Positions 22,890 through 34,449 of a stretch of DNA of 64,000 nucleotides are shown one piece after another. The translations under genes and the position numbers were made by a program. The DNA lies in assembly GCA_000727475.1 (NCBI GenBank), contig KL647293.1:2882853-2946852 (forward strand). The letters run 5' to 3'. The DNA comes from Sarcocystis neurona (lineage: Eukaryota > Apicomplexa > Conoidasida > Eucoccidiorida > Sarcocystidae). The stretch's first letter is position 1. Each line of letters starts with the position of its first letter. A model generated the notes under the pieces. It was not told the DNA's origin. It saw only the letters and a list, made by a program, of their open reading frames with translations, and ran no database searches.

Positions 22890-25506
22890 TTCCCCCGTGT
22901 ACACCTACATGCGCTACGTGTGAATTCAATATCTTCAGAAAATATCTGGAGACTTGAGGGGGGAGTAGTATTATGCGCGACCGCCTGAAGTGTGTGAAGA
23001 CAGTGTACGTGCTTTTGTGACCGGTTCACCACGAAGGATTCAGAATGGCATTTTGAAGGCTGTTGTGCTTCAGATACGTACAAGTGCGTTTTCAGATGTT
23101 TGCTACCGAGGCCGGCTGTAGACGCAGTGTGCCATGCCAGCGAAAATTGTGCTGACCTCTGTGGAAAGTCGGCAAAAACATATTTTTCAGTACTGACTTT
23201 TTTAAGCCATCGTGAAGCGTAACAGGGCGCGTGGCATGCCTACTACCAGTCACTGACGCAGTGTTGCAGGCAACTGGGGTGGTTGTGAAAAGCTCGCTGA
23301 ACGTGCTGTCGTCATATTTTCGGCATAATCGTGTCAACGCGATTACGTGTACGAACGCGATCGTGGACAAATGCATCTGATAATAGTAAGTCATTTTAAG
23401 ATGCGTGATCTGCGGTATTAGTACCGCGTAGACGTTGTCCGAATCCAGCACATGTCACTTCTTAGACCCTCCGATTCGAAGTAGCCCACACGGATAGAAG
23501 CATTAGTTGTCGTAAATACTGAATCATTTCACACACTCTCGAGATGCTCTCTCCACTGTTGCTGCATTGAATAGAAGACGTGAAGTTCACCCAAAAGGTA
23601 TGAGTTACAACACATTCACTTCAACGCAAGGTGAAGCGTGCTTGCGTCGAAATGTTCCAGTTACACTTTCCTCGTAGCGTGCCAGTGGCCGCGTTAACTA
23701 GTGTTGAAAACAACTTCCGTTCGTTTGTAGGTTAGTTAAAGTGTTCGGCATTTTTCTGTGAAACACCTGCAGTGGTGATATATATATATATATAAATTAC
23801 TCGCATTTGTGTATGCGTGGACGACGCGATTTGCCCCCCCAGTGTGCGGTAGGCAGGCAAGACCGAGCTCTTGGAAATTTACGTTGCACAGTGTTCAGTT
23901 TGATTGAAGTGATGCCATGTTTACCCGCGAGCACACGCTGTATAATTATGTCCCGCCGACATTTGTATATTCGTGATGTTTTGACCGCAGTCGAAACAGT
24001 AAACGAAAGCTACACAGTCTGCGTTACACGCAAAAGTGTGTGGTAGCTTCTGCGCCGCAAGCAAACCCCAATCTCAAACACAACCATGCTGGTGAGGTAA
24101 CGATTTACGTCTGCAAAAATTGGGCGTGTACCGAAGAGAGCTTGCGGATATAGTTCAGACATGCATAGCCAAGTTCGTGGCGAGCAGCGATTTTTTGTCG
24201 TGAGAACTTGCACGAGGCGCTTGAGATACAGATGATGCGTCGTGTTGCATTGAATCTTCCGTGAGTGCTTGGAAGGTAGAGAGCAATGCGCTTGCTCGAG
24301 AGACTGTCACGCCACAGCTTCGTGAAAGTATCACTTGACGGGAGTCGACCGCTTCTGCACGTCGTACATATCATACTGGCAGTGTCCTGTATTGATGATC
24401 TCTTACCTAAGAGGGCGCCAGCAGCCCTCACAGGGATGCCGCTCATGTCCACGTTGTTACCTGCTTCCTCGAGTGTACACGGGTGAATGCTACTCTTAAT
24501 TTTTTTTGAAACTGTAACACCTGCATGCGGTACCCACGATGTTTCTGTCTGACAATCATTTTTGTAGACATCTCTTTTTTGAAGACACACGGCACGCTAT
24601 ATAGAACTTGCTACTACCAAATGCGTGAGTAGCACTCAGGCTGCACTTTTTTTTTGCAATACGCATACTCGAGGGCCGAATGATGACCGATGCGACAGAT
24701 TCACATCACGGCATGTGCGTGTAGCCATTCACACCATCGAAACAGCAGTCCACATATATTAAATTTCGGCTGCTCGGAACGTCGACGTCTTCTGCAAGTA
24801 GGACACGCTAAGACGTAAATGACTGACGAGTTCATTTTCAAACGACGAAGCGAAGAAAGTGCAAAGTTGGACATAACTGTACGGGACAGAAAGGGGGTGA
24901 CAGACTACAATTTTGTCTTTTGAGTAAGTAGTCCGCGGTGACTGCAACTGGAGGGAACAGGGGAGCTGTACACTTCTGCAATTCATCAGGGATGTGCCTA
25001 CAGGGAGAGATGAGATGTTTTGCACTCATCACACGTGTAACATGCGAACGTCTTTGCGGGTAAGTGTAAACGCAGAAATGGTCGCAGGACGTGCCCCCAC
25101 GGTTACTGTTATACCGCTACCAGACTGAAACAACGCTGTTTCAAGCCGCGGTACAGTATACATATATATATATACACTGTACCGCGGCATGTAGACTTAT
25201 CGATTGACGCACGCGTGCACGGCTTCTTTATGAATATCTAGCATTTTGGGGCACAAAGCGATCTGCCGTCTTGCCACCTACGATGTACGAGTGACAAGAG
25301 CTGATACAGTAAGGCGGTATACTGATCAGGATGCCGTATGGCCTACTATTTTCATATGCAACCCTTGAAAGATCCATTACACTAAAATTACGTAGGTAGG
25401 TAGAATTGGTGGGACAGGCACACCGAACCCGGCCTGTAACATGCACGCGGGTCCACCAGCGAAGCAGAAACACTACGTGAGTGTCCACAAGTACTCCTTG
25501 ACACAC
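22890..25506 (-). CDS. Cluster of minus-strand coding-like frames, probably one multi-exon gene
   Basis: Minus frames at 25506-25228, 25025-24759, 24590-24105, 23451-23092 and 23083 to about 22890 all show mixed, non-repetitive composition; 24590-24105 and 23451-23092 have clear purine-first codons. A phase-0 join of 23451-23092 to the next frame through a short GTAGCA...AACAG intron is possible. If real, the gene is convergent with the helical-repeat gene ending at 22872. No motif recognised. The order and number of exons are unsettled, and a (TA)n run sits at 23779-23794 between frames. Confidence 0.3.
25145..25188. repeat. Perfect 13-bp inverted repeat around a TA loop
   Basis: Arms 25145-25157 (GCCGCGGTACAGT) and 25176-25188 (ACTGTACCGCGGC) are exact reverse complements, separated by 18 nt of mostly TA. 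The GC-rich arms with an AT loop are suited to cruciform or RNA hairpin formation. Confidence 0.8.
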
Positions 25507-26195
25507 GCGTCGTTTTTAGGTTGTGCGCACTGGCATCCTTTGACCCACAAATTCATAAAATATTTCCGCTCTTTATTTATACTTCCCGTTTGCGTGTGTA
25601 GTTCTCATTTGCGTGAGTACTCCTGCTTTAAGTGACGCAATTTATTTAGTTGTTCGTCCCTACGCATCCGCTCGTACTAAAACGCACCCGGCTAGCAAGA
25701 CCAGCATGACATGCGTAATATGCGTTAAGATTCACATACGTGTGTAATCATCCTGACGGATGCATTGTAAAAGTGACATCACGGGAGTCAGCACATACAA
25801 ATTATTTGCCTGTACCACGATGCAGCTTCCACACAATGTGGACTCTCACAGGAGCTGGTGCCAGTAGAAACTGCTTGGTGTCCGTGATCCACAAGTGCGA
25901 CTTAGCGATACTAGACCAGTCAGCAGTGCACTGAAATCGAAGCGAACACGTCCTAGCATTGTGGGCTCTTTTGTTTGAAAGTGTGCTCAATCACCAACCT
26001 AGAGACACGACATTGTGTCGTGCTATGTCCTGGAAGTCCTCTTGGAAGACGGCATCTTCTGTTGCTATTTTTCCTGCAGACCTTTGTGTTCCAGGACCGA
26101 ATCAGCTATGCACCTGCTACTTCCCCAGTTAATGCCTTCATCACCACACGTGCTCGCTGTAATGTCTGCACCGCTGGGTATTTTTGGGAACTGAT
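25507..26195. other. No supported gene
   Basis: Short frames only. The plus frame at 25975-26229 is antisense to the last exon of the minus gene at 26196-29061. Confidence 0.45.
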
Positions 26196-29061
26196 TTACA
26201 GCTCTTCTGGGTCATCGCTGCGCGGGTGAGCTCGTCGAAAAACGTCAGAAAGGGAGTGCTGCTGCTGCGGGGTAGCGTCAACTTACACCAGAGGTAATCA
26301 TTAACGCTGCTCGAGGCTCCCTCGGCTTTTAGCGTCGTTGTTCTGCTGCGTCGATTATTGCACTGGCTTCCGCATTGCGTAACGTATTCGTGCGTGGGTG
26401 GTTTAGCAGGTGACGTCTGACACGTCGAACACCTGCTGAACGTCTTATTTTCTCTTTCTATTCTGCCTTTTTAGCTGCGGTTGCGAAGCACGCTCCCCAG
26501 GCAGTCTAGCTGGTGGATCACGATACTGAGCTCAGTGAGCTGTCACCCCCGTTCAGTTTGTGCAGGGCAACTCGCGCTGCACAGTGTCAGTGCACATCTC
26601 CCTGTTTACTACTACGTTTTCACTTCACAGAATCGTTGAAAGTGATACATCACTCCCAATGTTTTTTCCTGCCAAGCGTCTGGAAAATTTTCTCATCATC
26701 TCTACTACCTGTCCTTGCGACTCGTGCTGCTTCTGCTCTTCTTGGAAACGTTTCGATGCCGCCGCTTCCGTGCTCCTGTGTATTCGTGTCAGCTGATAGT
26801 GTTCCAGGCGCTGCAGCCACTCGAACAGATCTAGTCCAGCCAAACACCTGCATAAGCAACTTCTCCGTTTCAATCGCATATGCCGCAACATTTATTCCTG
26901 CTGTTTCCGAGCCGTCCCAAACTTCGTGGACTCACACACAGAAAAATTCACAGTTCAACTTCATTGCGAGGGACCCTCGCCGTGCGCCTCTCATTGAGAG
27001 AATCACCCAAATAAATAGAGAGACCCGCTGCTGCTGGCGTTGCAGCGCGGCTCTTGCAGTATCTCTGGTGGAGCGCGTGTCGCAGCTCTTCTTTTCTGTT
27101 CGTCTAAGATGTACCAAAGAATATTGAATACCTGACCCCGAACCGAAGAATGTTTGTTAGAGTGCCTAAGTACCTCCTGCAGGATAGTACACAAAAGGGA
27201 AATGTGGGGGATAAGCAGCAACGCTGCACATGGTACGTTCATCGAGTATAACTGATTTCACAGCCATCGACGTCGCTGTTTCTCCATGCGTAGAATGCAA
27301 TGCTTCTACAAAACCCGCGGCGATTTCTTGTGCAGTCAATTTCCGCAATCTGAAAAACTGCTCTTTCCTCCAGATCTCTCACCTAGAAGACGACTCTGTT
27401 GACTGAGTGCTGCTGCCGCTTGCATCGCTATCAGAATCACCTCTGTCGCTGAAGTACACCACCCCCTCCGGCGCTTTCCCCGGGCGGCCTGCTGCGGTAT
27501 CCCATTTACCCATGCAGTGATCCCACTGCTGAACAACACTTTCTTTCACTGAGTAAGCAGCTCTTCTCACACATGTAGAACTGGTTGTATACGCCCCGCG
27601 GAAAATCCGTCCCACGACCTGCAGCTCAAACAGGCATAGAGAGATGCGGGAGAGAAAACAAGAGGTTCGTAAAACGACAAAATGGCGGACACATGGCTGC
27701 AGGATGGTCTGTTCGCGCACCTTGAACACCTTCAAGGTGTCACGCGGGCCGCAGTTTATGGAAAAAGCACTCGGCGTCGTTTGCACAGAAACCAGCTACT
27801 TTACCAAAGCTTGCAAGAAACAGTACCCACGTAGATGGTACCAATTCGCTCTGCAGACGAACACGCGCAATGTGGCGCATCTGCTGCAATAGCAGAAACA
27901 TCCGACGATAAAAGTCGAGTGAATCCTCGTCCCCACGAAGAATACGACCAAGGCAAACGCAACTCACAGAAACACACCAGATATGATCCACCGAGATATC
28001 TCAAACGAAGACATTGTTTGCGAACGGTGAACGGCCACACACTTTCACCCGAACAGCCGCTGTCATAATTTAGAACGGCAGTGCAGAAAATATTCACGAA
28101 ATGCGGCGTAGAGCGGTAACAGCACAAACGCCGGAACAATGCGCAATAGCTACTGCAGACAAAACACGCCACGATCAATAAGTTTGAACTCGCAGAGACG
28201 GGCAGGAGGCTAATGCAACGGAAACGCAGCGTTTTTTAAAAAGCTTCTACTGCTTCATTAACGCCGCAAGAAACCGGCGTGATATATGCAAAAACGAAGC
28301 GGTGCTTTTTCACCACCTCAACTAGACCAACAACAAACAGACGGTAAACAGCATCTGAGCAGAAAATATATTTTCTGTCTTTCAACGCCGTCAACCTCCA
28401 GGTGCAGAAGGTGAACCGGACGGACGACAACACTATTCCGAACCAAAACAGTTTCGTGTTCAACACTACTCCGTACAATCGTTTGTTATATAAAACAGCG
28501 AATGCGAGTGAGGTGTATTCTTAGCCTATGTGTACAGCATATCTAACGCGTAACACACACATCCACATATACAGCTAGCGTATCACAATTCCAGATCTAC
28601 ACCTGCCTGCAGTCGACCATCATGTAGAATAGCAGAACAGCGGCTTCTGTTGCCTTCTACGTGCACGTATATACAGAAAGTGCCACTGTGAAAGACGGTT
28701 ACTAAACAAGCAACGAACAAGTGCTTCTTTCATTCATGTACAATCACTCTTACACGCTCTACTACGCAGCACACAGGAATGATGAAATACTCACTCGTTC
28801 AGCCGATTACGGGTTGACATTTCCGATATTAAACGTGTCAGAAACTACACTTGGGAGCTTGTACCACAAACTGTGTATAAGGCTTCCCGTATTATACCGT
28901 GCTATACAGTGTATAGAGACAAATACACGTATCGACGGACGATTATGCGAAGCAGTCGCCTCGTAGTCTCTTACCGCCAAGCCGTTGAGCATCCTTTCGA
29001 CGGTGTCCTGACACACGCTCGGCTGGGCAGCAGTAGGGGGCAGCTCTTCAATGTCACTCAT
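26196..29061 (-). CDS. Multi-exon gene of unknown function, acidic termini and basic helical C-terminal part
   Basis: Exon 1 29061-28975 starts MSDIEELPPTAAQPSVCQDT and ends in phase 0 at GTAAGA. Exon 2 28656-28603 encodes KATEAAVLLFYMMVDCRQ. Further exons in phase: about 27962-27805, 27548-27383, 27349-27174, 27131-26936 (perfect donor GTGAGT), 26847-26629 and 26217-26196, ending LDDPEEL and TAA. One or more exons between 28603 and 27962 are unresolved (a candidate lies at 28450-28236, VKKHRFVFAYITPVSCGV). Visible parts: a Ser/Asp-rich linker near 27420-27390; a Lys/Arg/Gln-rich stretch; and a probable coiled coil (LFEWLQRLEHYQLTRIHRS..). The splice between 27383 and 27349 would be only 33 nt; a donor at GTACTT in the same phase gives a longer alternative. 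No family recognised. It is divergent from the small gene at 29126, with 64 nt between the two starts. Confidence 0.5.
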
Positions 29062-29125
29062 TTCGAAGACTGAGAGAAAATACAACTACAATTCAAATGA
29101 CACTGCGTTTCGATGTCTTGTGATT
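29062..29125. promoter_or_regulatory. Compact divergent intergenic region
   Basis: Only 64 nt separate the proposed ATGs of the minus gene (29061) and the plus gene (29126). The stretch is A-rich next to the plus start. It must hold both 5' leaders or parts of them, so a shared bidirectional promoter is likely if both models are right. Confidence 0.35.
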
Positions 29126-29545
29126 ATGCGCGGAGACGTTGTGTATACCTCTGTCCGCTACTTAGCCACAGCGCGGCAAGCACCAGCAGCCTGTGCCACG
29201 AGCCGGAGGAGAATCACAGCAACACCGAACGTACGGCAAAGGTAAGAACAATTGACTGCAGCACAGCAGTCGTGCTACGGCTGACACGTATGCGTTCAAC
29301 TGCGCATTTTTATCTACCTATATATGTTGGTATAAAATAACAATCCACCCGTTGATTTCTTTGGACGGGCACGCAGGGACACATTTTTCGTTACCTGCAG
29401 CCAAGCAGCGAGCGAGGGACAGGTCCTTGTTGGCAAAACACCACAGAAGCGTAGCACACGTGAGCACGGGTACGTGCGGAATCCTCGCTATAACCGCGAA
29501 AATTATTCCTTTCCCAACTCAGGAAGACTGAAATGTTTTGCCTGA
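29126..29545 (+). CDS. Small (94-residue) probable organellar protein, two exons
   Basis: Exon 29126-29241 and exon 29377-29545 with a 135-nt intron (donor AAG|GTAAGA, acceptor CACGCAG); phase 2+1 fits and the stop is TGA 29543-29545. The first exon reads MRGDVVYTSVRYLATARQAP followed by an Ala/Ser/Arg/Thr-rich part with almost no acids, a good mitochondrial or plastid presequence. The mature part is basic and aromatic (VLVGKTPQKRSTREHGYVRN then PRYNRENYSFPNSGRLKCFA). The size, charge and presequence suit a mitochondrial ribosomal or respiratory-complex subunit, but no family signature is recognised. An alternative upstream ATG at 29113 is in another frame. Confidence 0.55.
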
Positions 29546-29717
29546 GTCATACGCTGTCGTCAGTCGCCTTTCCACGTGTTCGTGGCATAGCGCTTAGCTG
29601 GAGCTGGGGATCAAAAGTTCAATGAAGACATTCTCCACTTGCGACGGACAAATGTCCCTACAGTCATCACCTTCGCTACTGCACACCACAACCATGTCAC
29701 ACATATGCATACAAGTA

Positions 29718-29718
29718 G

Positions 29719-29752
<34 letters not shown>
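29718..29752. repeat. (AT)n(AG)n microsatellite
   Basis: About 9 AT units directly followed by about 9 AG units. Confidence 0.9.
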
Positions 29753-29753
<1 letters not shown>

Positions 29754-31275
29754 CAGAACGCTAGATGCATAGATTGACAGGTAGACAGAAAAGGACTCAC
29801 GGTCGAAACGCGTTCTTTTGAGAGGTTACCCTAGAGGAAGGTGAATTTCACACGTTCTGGCAGGAGACCACCTGCGTTGTGAACACGCTACAAGGGCAAA
29901 CAAAAGTGCGAATGGAACAAACAAAGCAGCAGCGGCAGACGTAATCGCGCCCAGGTGTGAGGTGAACGTACGCAGGGTGCAGGATTACATCGTGAAAACT
30001 TGCATAAATACGTAGACAGGCACATTGGTTCACGCATACACACGAAGCATAGACGTCACTGTACACAGGCACTTGTTCAATCCGGTAAGACGGGCGCACA
30101 AACCTCCAGTGAAAACCGGGACAACGGGGTGAAATGACGCTCAACAGTCATTTCACTGTGCGTCATACGACTTGATGCAGACATTCCGAGAGCGTGACAC
30201 AGAACACTACTAGACAAACAAATGTCCACGCAGAGATGCAGAGATACAGTACATGTGGATGACCTTATAGCCTTTACAAGTACCTGGCGTCGGTGTGTGG
30301 GTTTGCTGCGTGTGCCAACTGTGCTAGCCTCGCAGGCAAACAAGTCCACTCCTTCTGCTTTCCCCCGAACACCACCGCACGCTTGAAAGAAGTCTGTAGA
30401 CCACTAGATTATGTTATTTGCCTTCGATGGTATGGATGTTGTCTGCGGCAAATCGAATCCAGTGTTCTCACAGTACAGCGCCACTCCGCTGCGCGAATGC
30501 GTCCGTCACATGTCATACAAAAAAAATACTGTTTTCACTGGCACAGCACCGAAAATAGCCATTAACGCCGCAGAAACGACGAAATGTTCCATCTGTAATG
30601 GTGTGTCTGAAGTCAGAAAAAAGGCGAAGCAGTGACGCTGAGCTATACATGCATGTCCTGAATGAGAATCACACCTGTTGTCAAGCCGTCAACGATATGC
30701 GACGTAAGCGAACCTTACAAAATGTGTTTGCAGTAGTGAAGGACAGGAAAGTGTAGCGGATATGGAAGGCGCAACGATGGATGATTTATCAATAATTTTC
30801 TGGCGCGTAGAGTCTCCCGGCTAGCAAGCTACCCACTGGACATAACGAAAGGTTGCGCCAGCAACAGCTATAGTACACTTAGCGAGGCTTTGGTAACAGC
30901 AGAAATTTCTACACAGGCGAAACTGTTTCTCGATCCACGATACGAGCCTCGAACGATCACGTAGCAAGAAAGTGGTACGTGTGGAGCTTTCTTGTCTCGC
31001 TGGCAGCATGCGGGCAACGGGAGATTTGGTAAGCAGGCCTTAAGTGCTGCTTCTTACTCAACAGGTCGTGCATGGGTGCAGTGAAATCGCCTCCTGTAAT
31101 CACGTTAAAAAACCCAGAATTACAGTCCTACCCATGCATAATTAATTGCAATACTCAATTGGAAACCCGGTGCGCCGGGTACATACAACTTTGTGAGGCC
31201 GGCTGAACGGTAGTTCAGGTAGTAGCGTCCAATCGCGTCGAAGCGTTCACTATTTAGGCGGCATATGGGCGCGTT
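29753..31275 (+). other. Mostly non-coding; weak plus frame at 30411-30635
   Basis: The plus frame 30411-30635 (starts MLFAFDGMDVVCGKSNPVFS, ends CSICNGVSEVRKKAKQ) could be an exon or small gene but lacks flanking evidence. A 10-bp hairpin (30129-30138 with 30147-30156, GTGAAATGAC/GTCATTTCAC) lies in the interval. Nothing else supported. Confidence 0.3.
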
Positions 31276-31780
31276 CTATGCACCTGTAGAAGTCAAATGC
31301 GGGAAGGCATATTGTTTCTCCGGCCGGTGAGAGACTGGTTGGCCACAAAGTAGTGGCTTCTTATAGCTTCGCATTACTGTTTTAGACAGCATATAACGTG
31401 TATTCCGCCCTGCTGTAGTGTTAGGAAAGAGCAACATCCGTGCTAACACACTTTGACTGCGTGGCAGAAGTTTCAGCACTTGTCTACCTACTGTAGTCTG
31501 CAGTAGGGGAAGAGTTGGCATGCTGTAATGCAGAGATTCCTGGGTCACTTCATTAGCTACACGCATGTGCCTTCCTAAGGTTATGCAGAGGAGAAAGCAC
31601 AAAAAATCGATTTGTAGTGATGGGTTCTGTGTTCCTAAAGCAACATATGCTGACAACACGGCTGCAATGAGAATTTCCTTCACACTGTTTAAGTCCTTCG
31701 ACGGTACCACGATGGAATGAGGGGCTTCACACGTTAAAGCCGTTGTTACAATGTCAACTTCACAGTTCGTTCCTATTTAT
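31276..31780 (-). CDS. Minus-strand exon, unknown protein
   Basis: A single minus frame of about 165 codons with good codon pattern and no in-frame ATG at its start, so it is probably an internal or last exon. It contains a hydrophobic part (EILIAAVLSAYVALG, then IDFLCFLLCITLGRH), a polar middle and a Thr/Arg-rich tail. Either the frame ends at the stop at 31276 or it is cut by a donor (GTAATG) near 31375. It lies next to, and divergent from, the plus ORF at 31751. No family recognised. Confidence 0.45.
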
Positions 31781-32074
31781 ACTGCAAATTCATTATTAGT
31801 GGCATTGTATCCAGATACGTGGCATCGTAGCAGATTGTTGTGCGTACAGGGTCCAAGGCAATTGATTCAAGGGGAAAGGGCAAAGATTAAACGCGCGGAG
31901 TTGCTAGAGTGTCGACCTAGCGAGACTGCACTTTTGCACAAGTGCACATCTGTGTGCGAAGTTCACCACGCTTCAGAAGTGCGCGTAAATGTCTTCCCTG
32001 TTATTAAATTCGCACATATGTGTCAAATCACCGGTAATCATCCTCTTCACGATGTCCGCGAGGCATCCTTTTAA
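31751..32074 (+). CDS. 107-residue ORF ending in the first copy of a duplicated module
   Basis: ATG 31751 (MSTSQFVPIYTANSLLVALY) to TAA 32072-32074. The last 58 codons (31898-32074) recur downstream at 32113-32289 as an equally long open frame. The first half has a short hydrophobic stretch; the module is Cys/His/Val-rich (ELLECRPSETALLHKC...REASF). No known domain. Its start overlaps the minus frame at 31276-31780 by about 30 nt. Confidence 0.42.
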   Translation: MSTSQFVPIYTANSLLVALYPDTWHRSRLLCVQGPRQLIQGERAKIKRAELLECRPSETALLHKCTSVCEVHHASEVRVNVFPVIKFAHMCQITGNHPLHDVREASF

Positions 32075-32327
32075 CGAGAACTGTACAGGGCACAGGCTTA
32101 CGCGTCTGAACGGAGTTGCTGGAGTGTCGGCCTAACGAAACTGCACTTTTGCACAAATGCGTATCTCTGTGCAAAGTTCACTACTCTTCAGAAGTGGGTG
32201 TAAATGTCTTCTCTGTTATAAAATTTGCACGTGTGTATAAGGCCACGCGTAATCCCCCTCTACAGGATTTCCGTGAGGCATCCTTTTGACGAGGGCTGTG
32301 CAGAGCACAGGCTTACGCGTCTGAACG
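31898..32327 (+). repeat. Tandem duplication, period 215 bp, containing a 58-codon open frame in each copy
   Basis: Copy A 31898-32112 and copy B 32113-32327. Each holds a 177-nt frame (31898-32074; 32113-32289) with no indels between copies, stop codons at the same position (TAA/TGA), and about 41 of 58 encoded residues identical. The 3' flank, including GGCTTACGCGTCTGAACG, is also duplicated. Copy B has no upstream ATG in frame, and 215 is not a multiple of 3, so it would need splicing to be translated. Confidence 0.8.
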
Positions 32328-33325
32328 TGTAACTAGACCACATTTTTGGTCCTCGACCTTAGCTACTCAGTTGAACACAGGACCGCCCACCACGCTTATT
32401 GTTGCGCGGGATGCCCCTCAGATACTCCGCAGCATCGACAGCAAAGCCTTACATTGAAGGAGACTACTTCTGAGTTCGTGTCCCCCGAGTAGAATTTCTG
32501 CAGACGCAGTAGCTTGTCTGTTGTGCATCTGTGGTACGTATCAACGTGCACATGTACATATGGAACCAGTGCTTCCTCCTTAACCAAAACATCTGTGCCT
32601 ACAGTTGTTCATTACTGAATCTTCGGTGGTCAGTTCCAATAATGAAGAATGAGCCCCATCTTCGCGTTGGGAATCCAAAAGTTTTGCCTGCGCAGCCTCT
32701 GCAGATCCCTTACGATGATTCACTGTCGCATTCCTACAGTTCTGGTTGCACAGCCAGCCGAGGTGTCGGTTACATGGAGGCGACTGAGTAATTCTGCTTG
32801 GACCTGCACCCCGAAACGCTGAATCCTCACTACAACGTCCGCCCTTCCCAGAAAAGTCTTGCCGTTTCTGTTACTCCATGTTCGACGCGGAGTCGAAGCA
32901 TGTACAGGATCCTTACTTAGGACAAGTTGGCAGCTTTGTTTGACTCGAGTGGGACACCACGTTCGTCTGCCTACTGACACACATTTTTATCGCCGCATTA
33001 GCTCTCATGGAGTGATGCAGTGCTAACATGGCCTTCCGTGTACAAGATGCCCCACCCTCTACGTTTCTGCGAGTATACGCGCTTTCACGTGCGTCAATCA
33101 TTCACACTCACCTTTCAGTTCCGGGCGTTCACCGAATCTGGGTGGTGTGAGGTAAGGACCCACAGCTGCCCTTAAAGCCGCGTAACACTTTCACGAATAC
33201 GGAAGCGATGCCATTTGTTGTTGCTGAGAGCCGCAGCATTCGTCTACTACATTTGCTATTGTGCGGAAGTTGACGCACCATGCAGTTCACGAGCGTTCTT
33301 TTTGACGGTAGCCGCATTACACCGC
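32328..33325. other. No firmly supported gene
   Basis: The minus frame 33129-33551 (ends with KVLRGFKGSCGSLPHTTQIR) is plausible in its left part and may hold a downstream exon of the minus gene represented at 33326-33625. Otherwise only short frames. Confidence 0.35.
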
Positions 33326-33625
33326 TCACATGTATAATGCAGTCCGCAACAGCATGTATCCAGCGGGCCGATCCCTCCCGTGGTGACTGACGCGCGGTAT
33401 TAAACAAGAGTTTACAGGGTCCGTTAGACGATAAACAAAACACGGAGCACGTACAAACACGTCCTGTACAGAGGACCGGAATGTGTGTACATACTGACGA
33501 GTGGTCTGCACGGGGACGGCAGACGCATGTACGGGAAAATACCAGGAACACTTGATCAACAAAGTACGGGGTTCGAATTCAGCAGCTTCATTACCTTCAT
33601 GAACTACTTCAGCAGCTGAATCCAC
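33326..33625 (-). CDS. Minus-strand exon, unknown protein
   Basis: About 99 codons with strong purine-first codon pattern, starting after a CCATTGACCAG acceptor at about 33625 (DSAAEVVHEGNEAAEFEPRT) and ending near 33328 at a strong donor GTGAGC in phase 2. Composition is that of an ordered globular protein (many Val, Tyr, Phe, Arg, His). It may belong to the same minus gene as the exon at 31276-31780, but the chain was not completed. Confidence 0.48.
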   Translation of the reverse strand: MDSAAEVVHEGNEAAEFEPRTLLIKCSWYFPVHASAVPVQTTRQYVHTFRSSVQDVFVRAPCFVYRLTDPVNSCLIPRVSHHGRDRPAGYMLLRTALYM

Positions 33626-34013
33626 TGGTCAATGGAAACGACGCTGGTTGACGTCTTCAAAAACTACCTCCACATATGCCGGCCGCCGGACCCGTCTTTG
33701 GTGTGTCCGCTTGCGAAAAATGGATGAATTCTTGACACCTGCTGAGACGTATCCGACAAGCCGTGACAACCGCTGTCCTTATCGGGAACGTTGTCTCATC
33801 TTTCTCCTCTTACGTTGCAGTCTCCTCGTCCGCTTCTTCTTCCACTGCGCACACCGCAACATCGCGACTTCACAAAAGATTGGTGCCACAACGCGTGCAC
33901 AAATAGAGAAAGTCACTACACAAATACAAATAAATGACTCTGCTTCACAGGTATGACACAGCAATGTCATCTGTCAACGGATAGAACACAGAGACTCAAA
34001 AAAAAGAACACGA

Positions 34014-34316
34014 ATGGATTTGTACACGTCTGATTTGCACGCTCCTCAACAGACACGGCTATTAGCCGAAAGAACCACAGGAGTAGAAGACACCAGCAAA
34101 AGTTCGATTCGATGCCCGATGATACTCATCTCCCTCGCTTTTGAAACACTTCGTGGAAATAGAATCATCTCCCTGTCCAACCCTCACGTCACGCGACGGA
34201 ATCAACGGCACGATATGGCCTCTGTTCAAAATTCTCGATCAGGAGCTACAGAATCACGTCTGCGAGGTTCTGAGGGGAGGGACGCTTCTGTGGACAAGGT
34301 CACTAATCCGCCCTAA
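34014..34316 (+). CDS. 100-residue ORF, unknown
   Basis: ATG 34014 (MDLYTSDLHAPQQTRLLAER) to TAA 34314-34316, preceded by an A-rich leader and with a fair coding pattern; the product is polar and Arg/Ser/Thr-rich. An overlapping plus frame 34141-34446 is also open. Either could be an exon of a larger gene. Confidence 0.3.
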   Translation: MDLYTSDLHAPQQTRLLAERTTGVEDTSKSSIRCPMILISLAFETLRGNRIISLSNPHVTRRNQRHDMASVQNSRSGATESRLRGSEGRDASVDKVTNPP

Positions 34317-34449
34317 CGCGTTTTGTAACACTAGTCTCCACCTGCGACCACGCACTGGTATGATTCCTTGTCACACGCAGACCTACTCGGTCACTACTAG
34401 CAATCTGTGTCTGTCTCCAACACAGGGAACTCTAAAAAAAAACTAGGGA

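Noticed and set aside
26513..27127. 204-residue plus ORF
   Set aside because: It is antisense to three phase-matched exons of the minus gene at 26196-29061.
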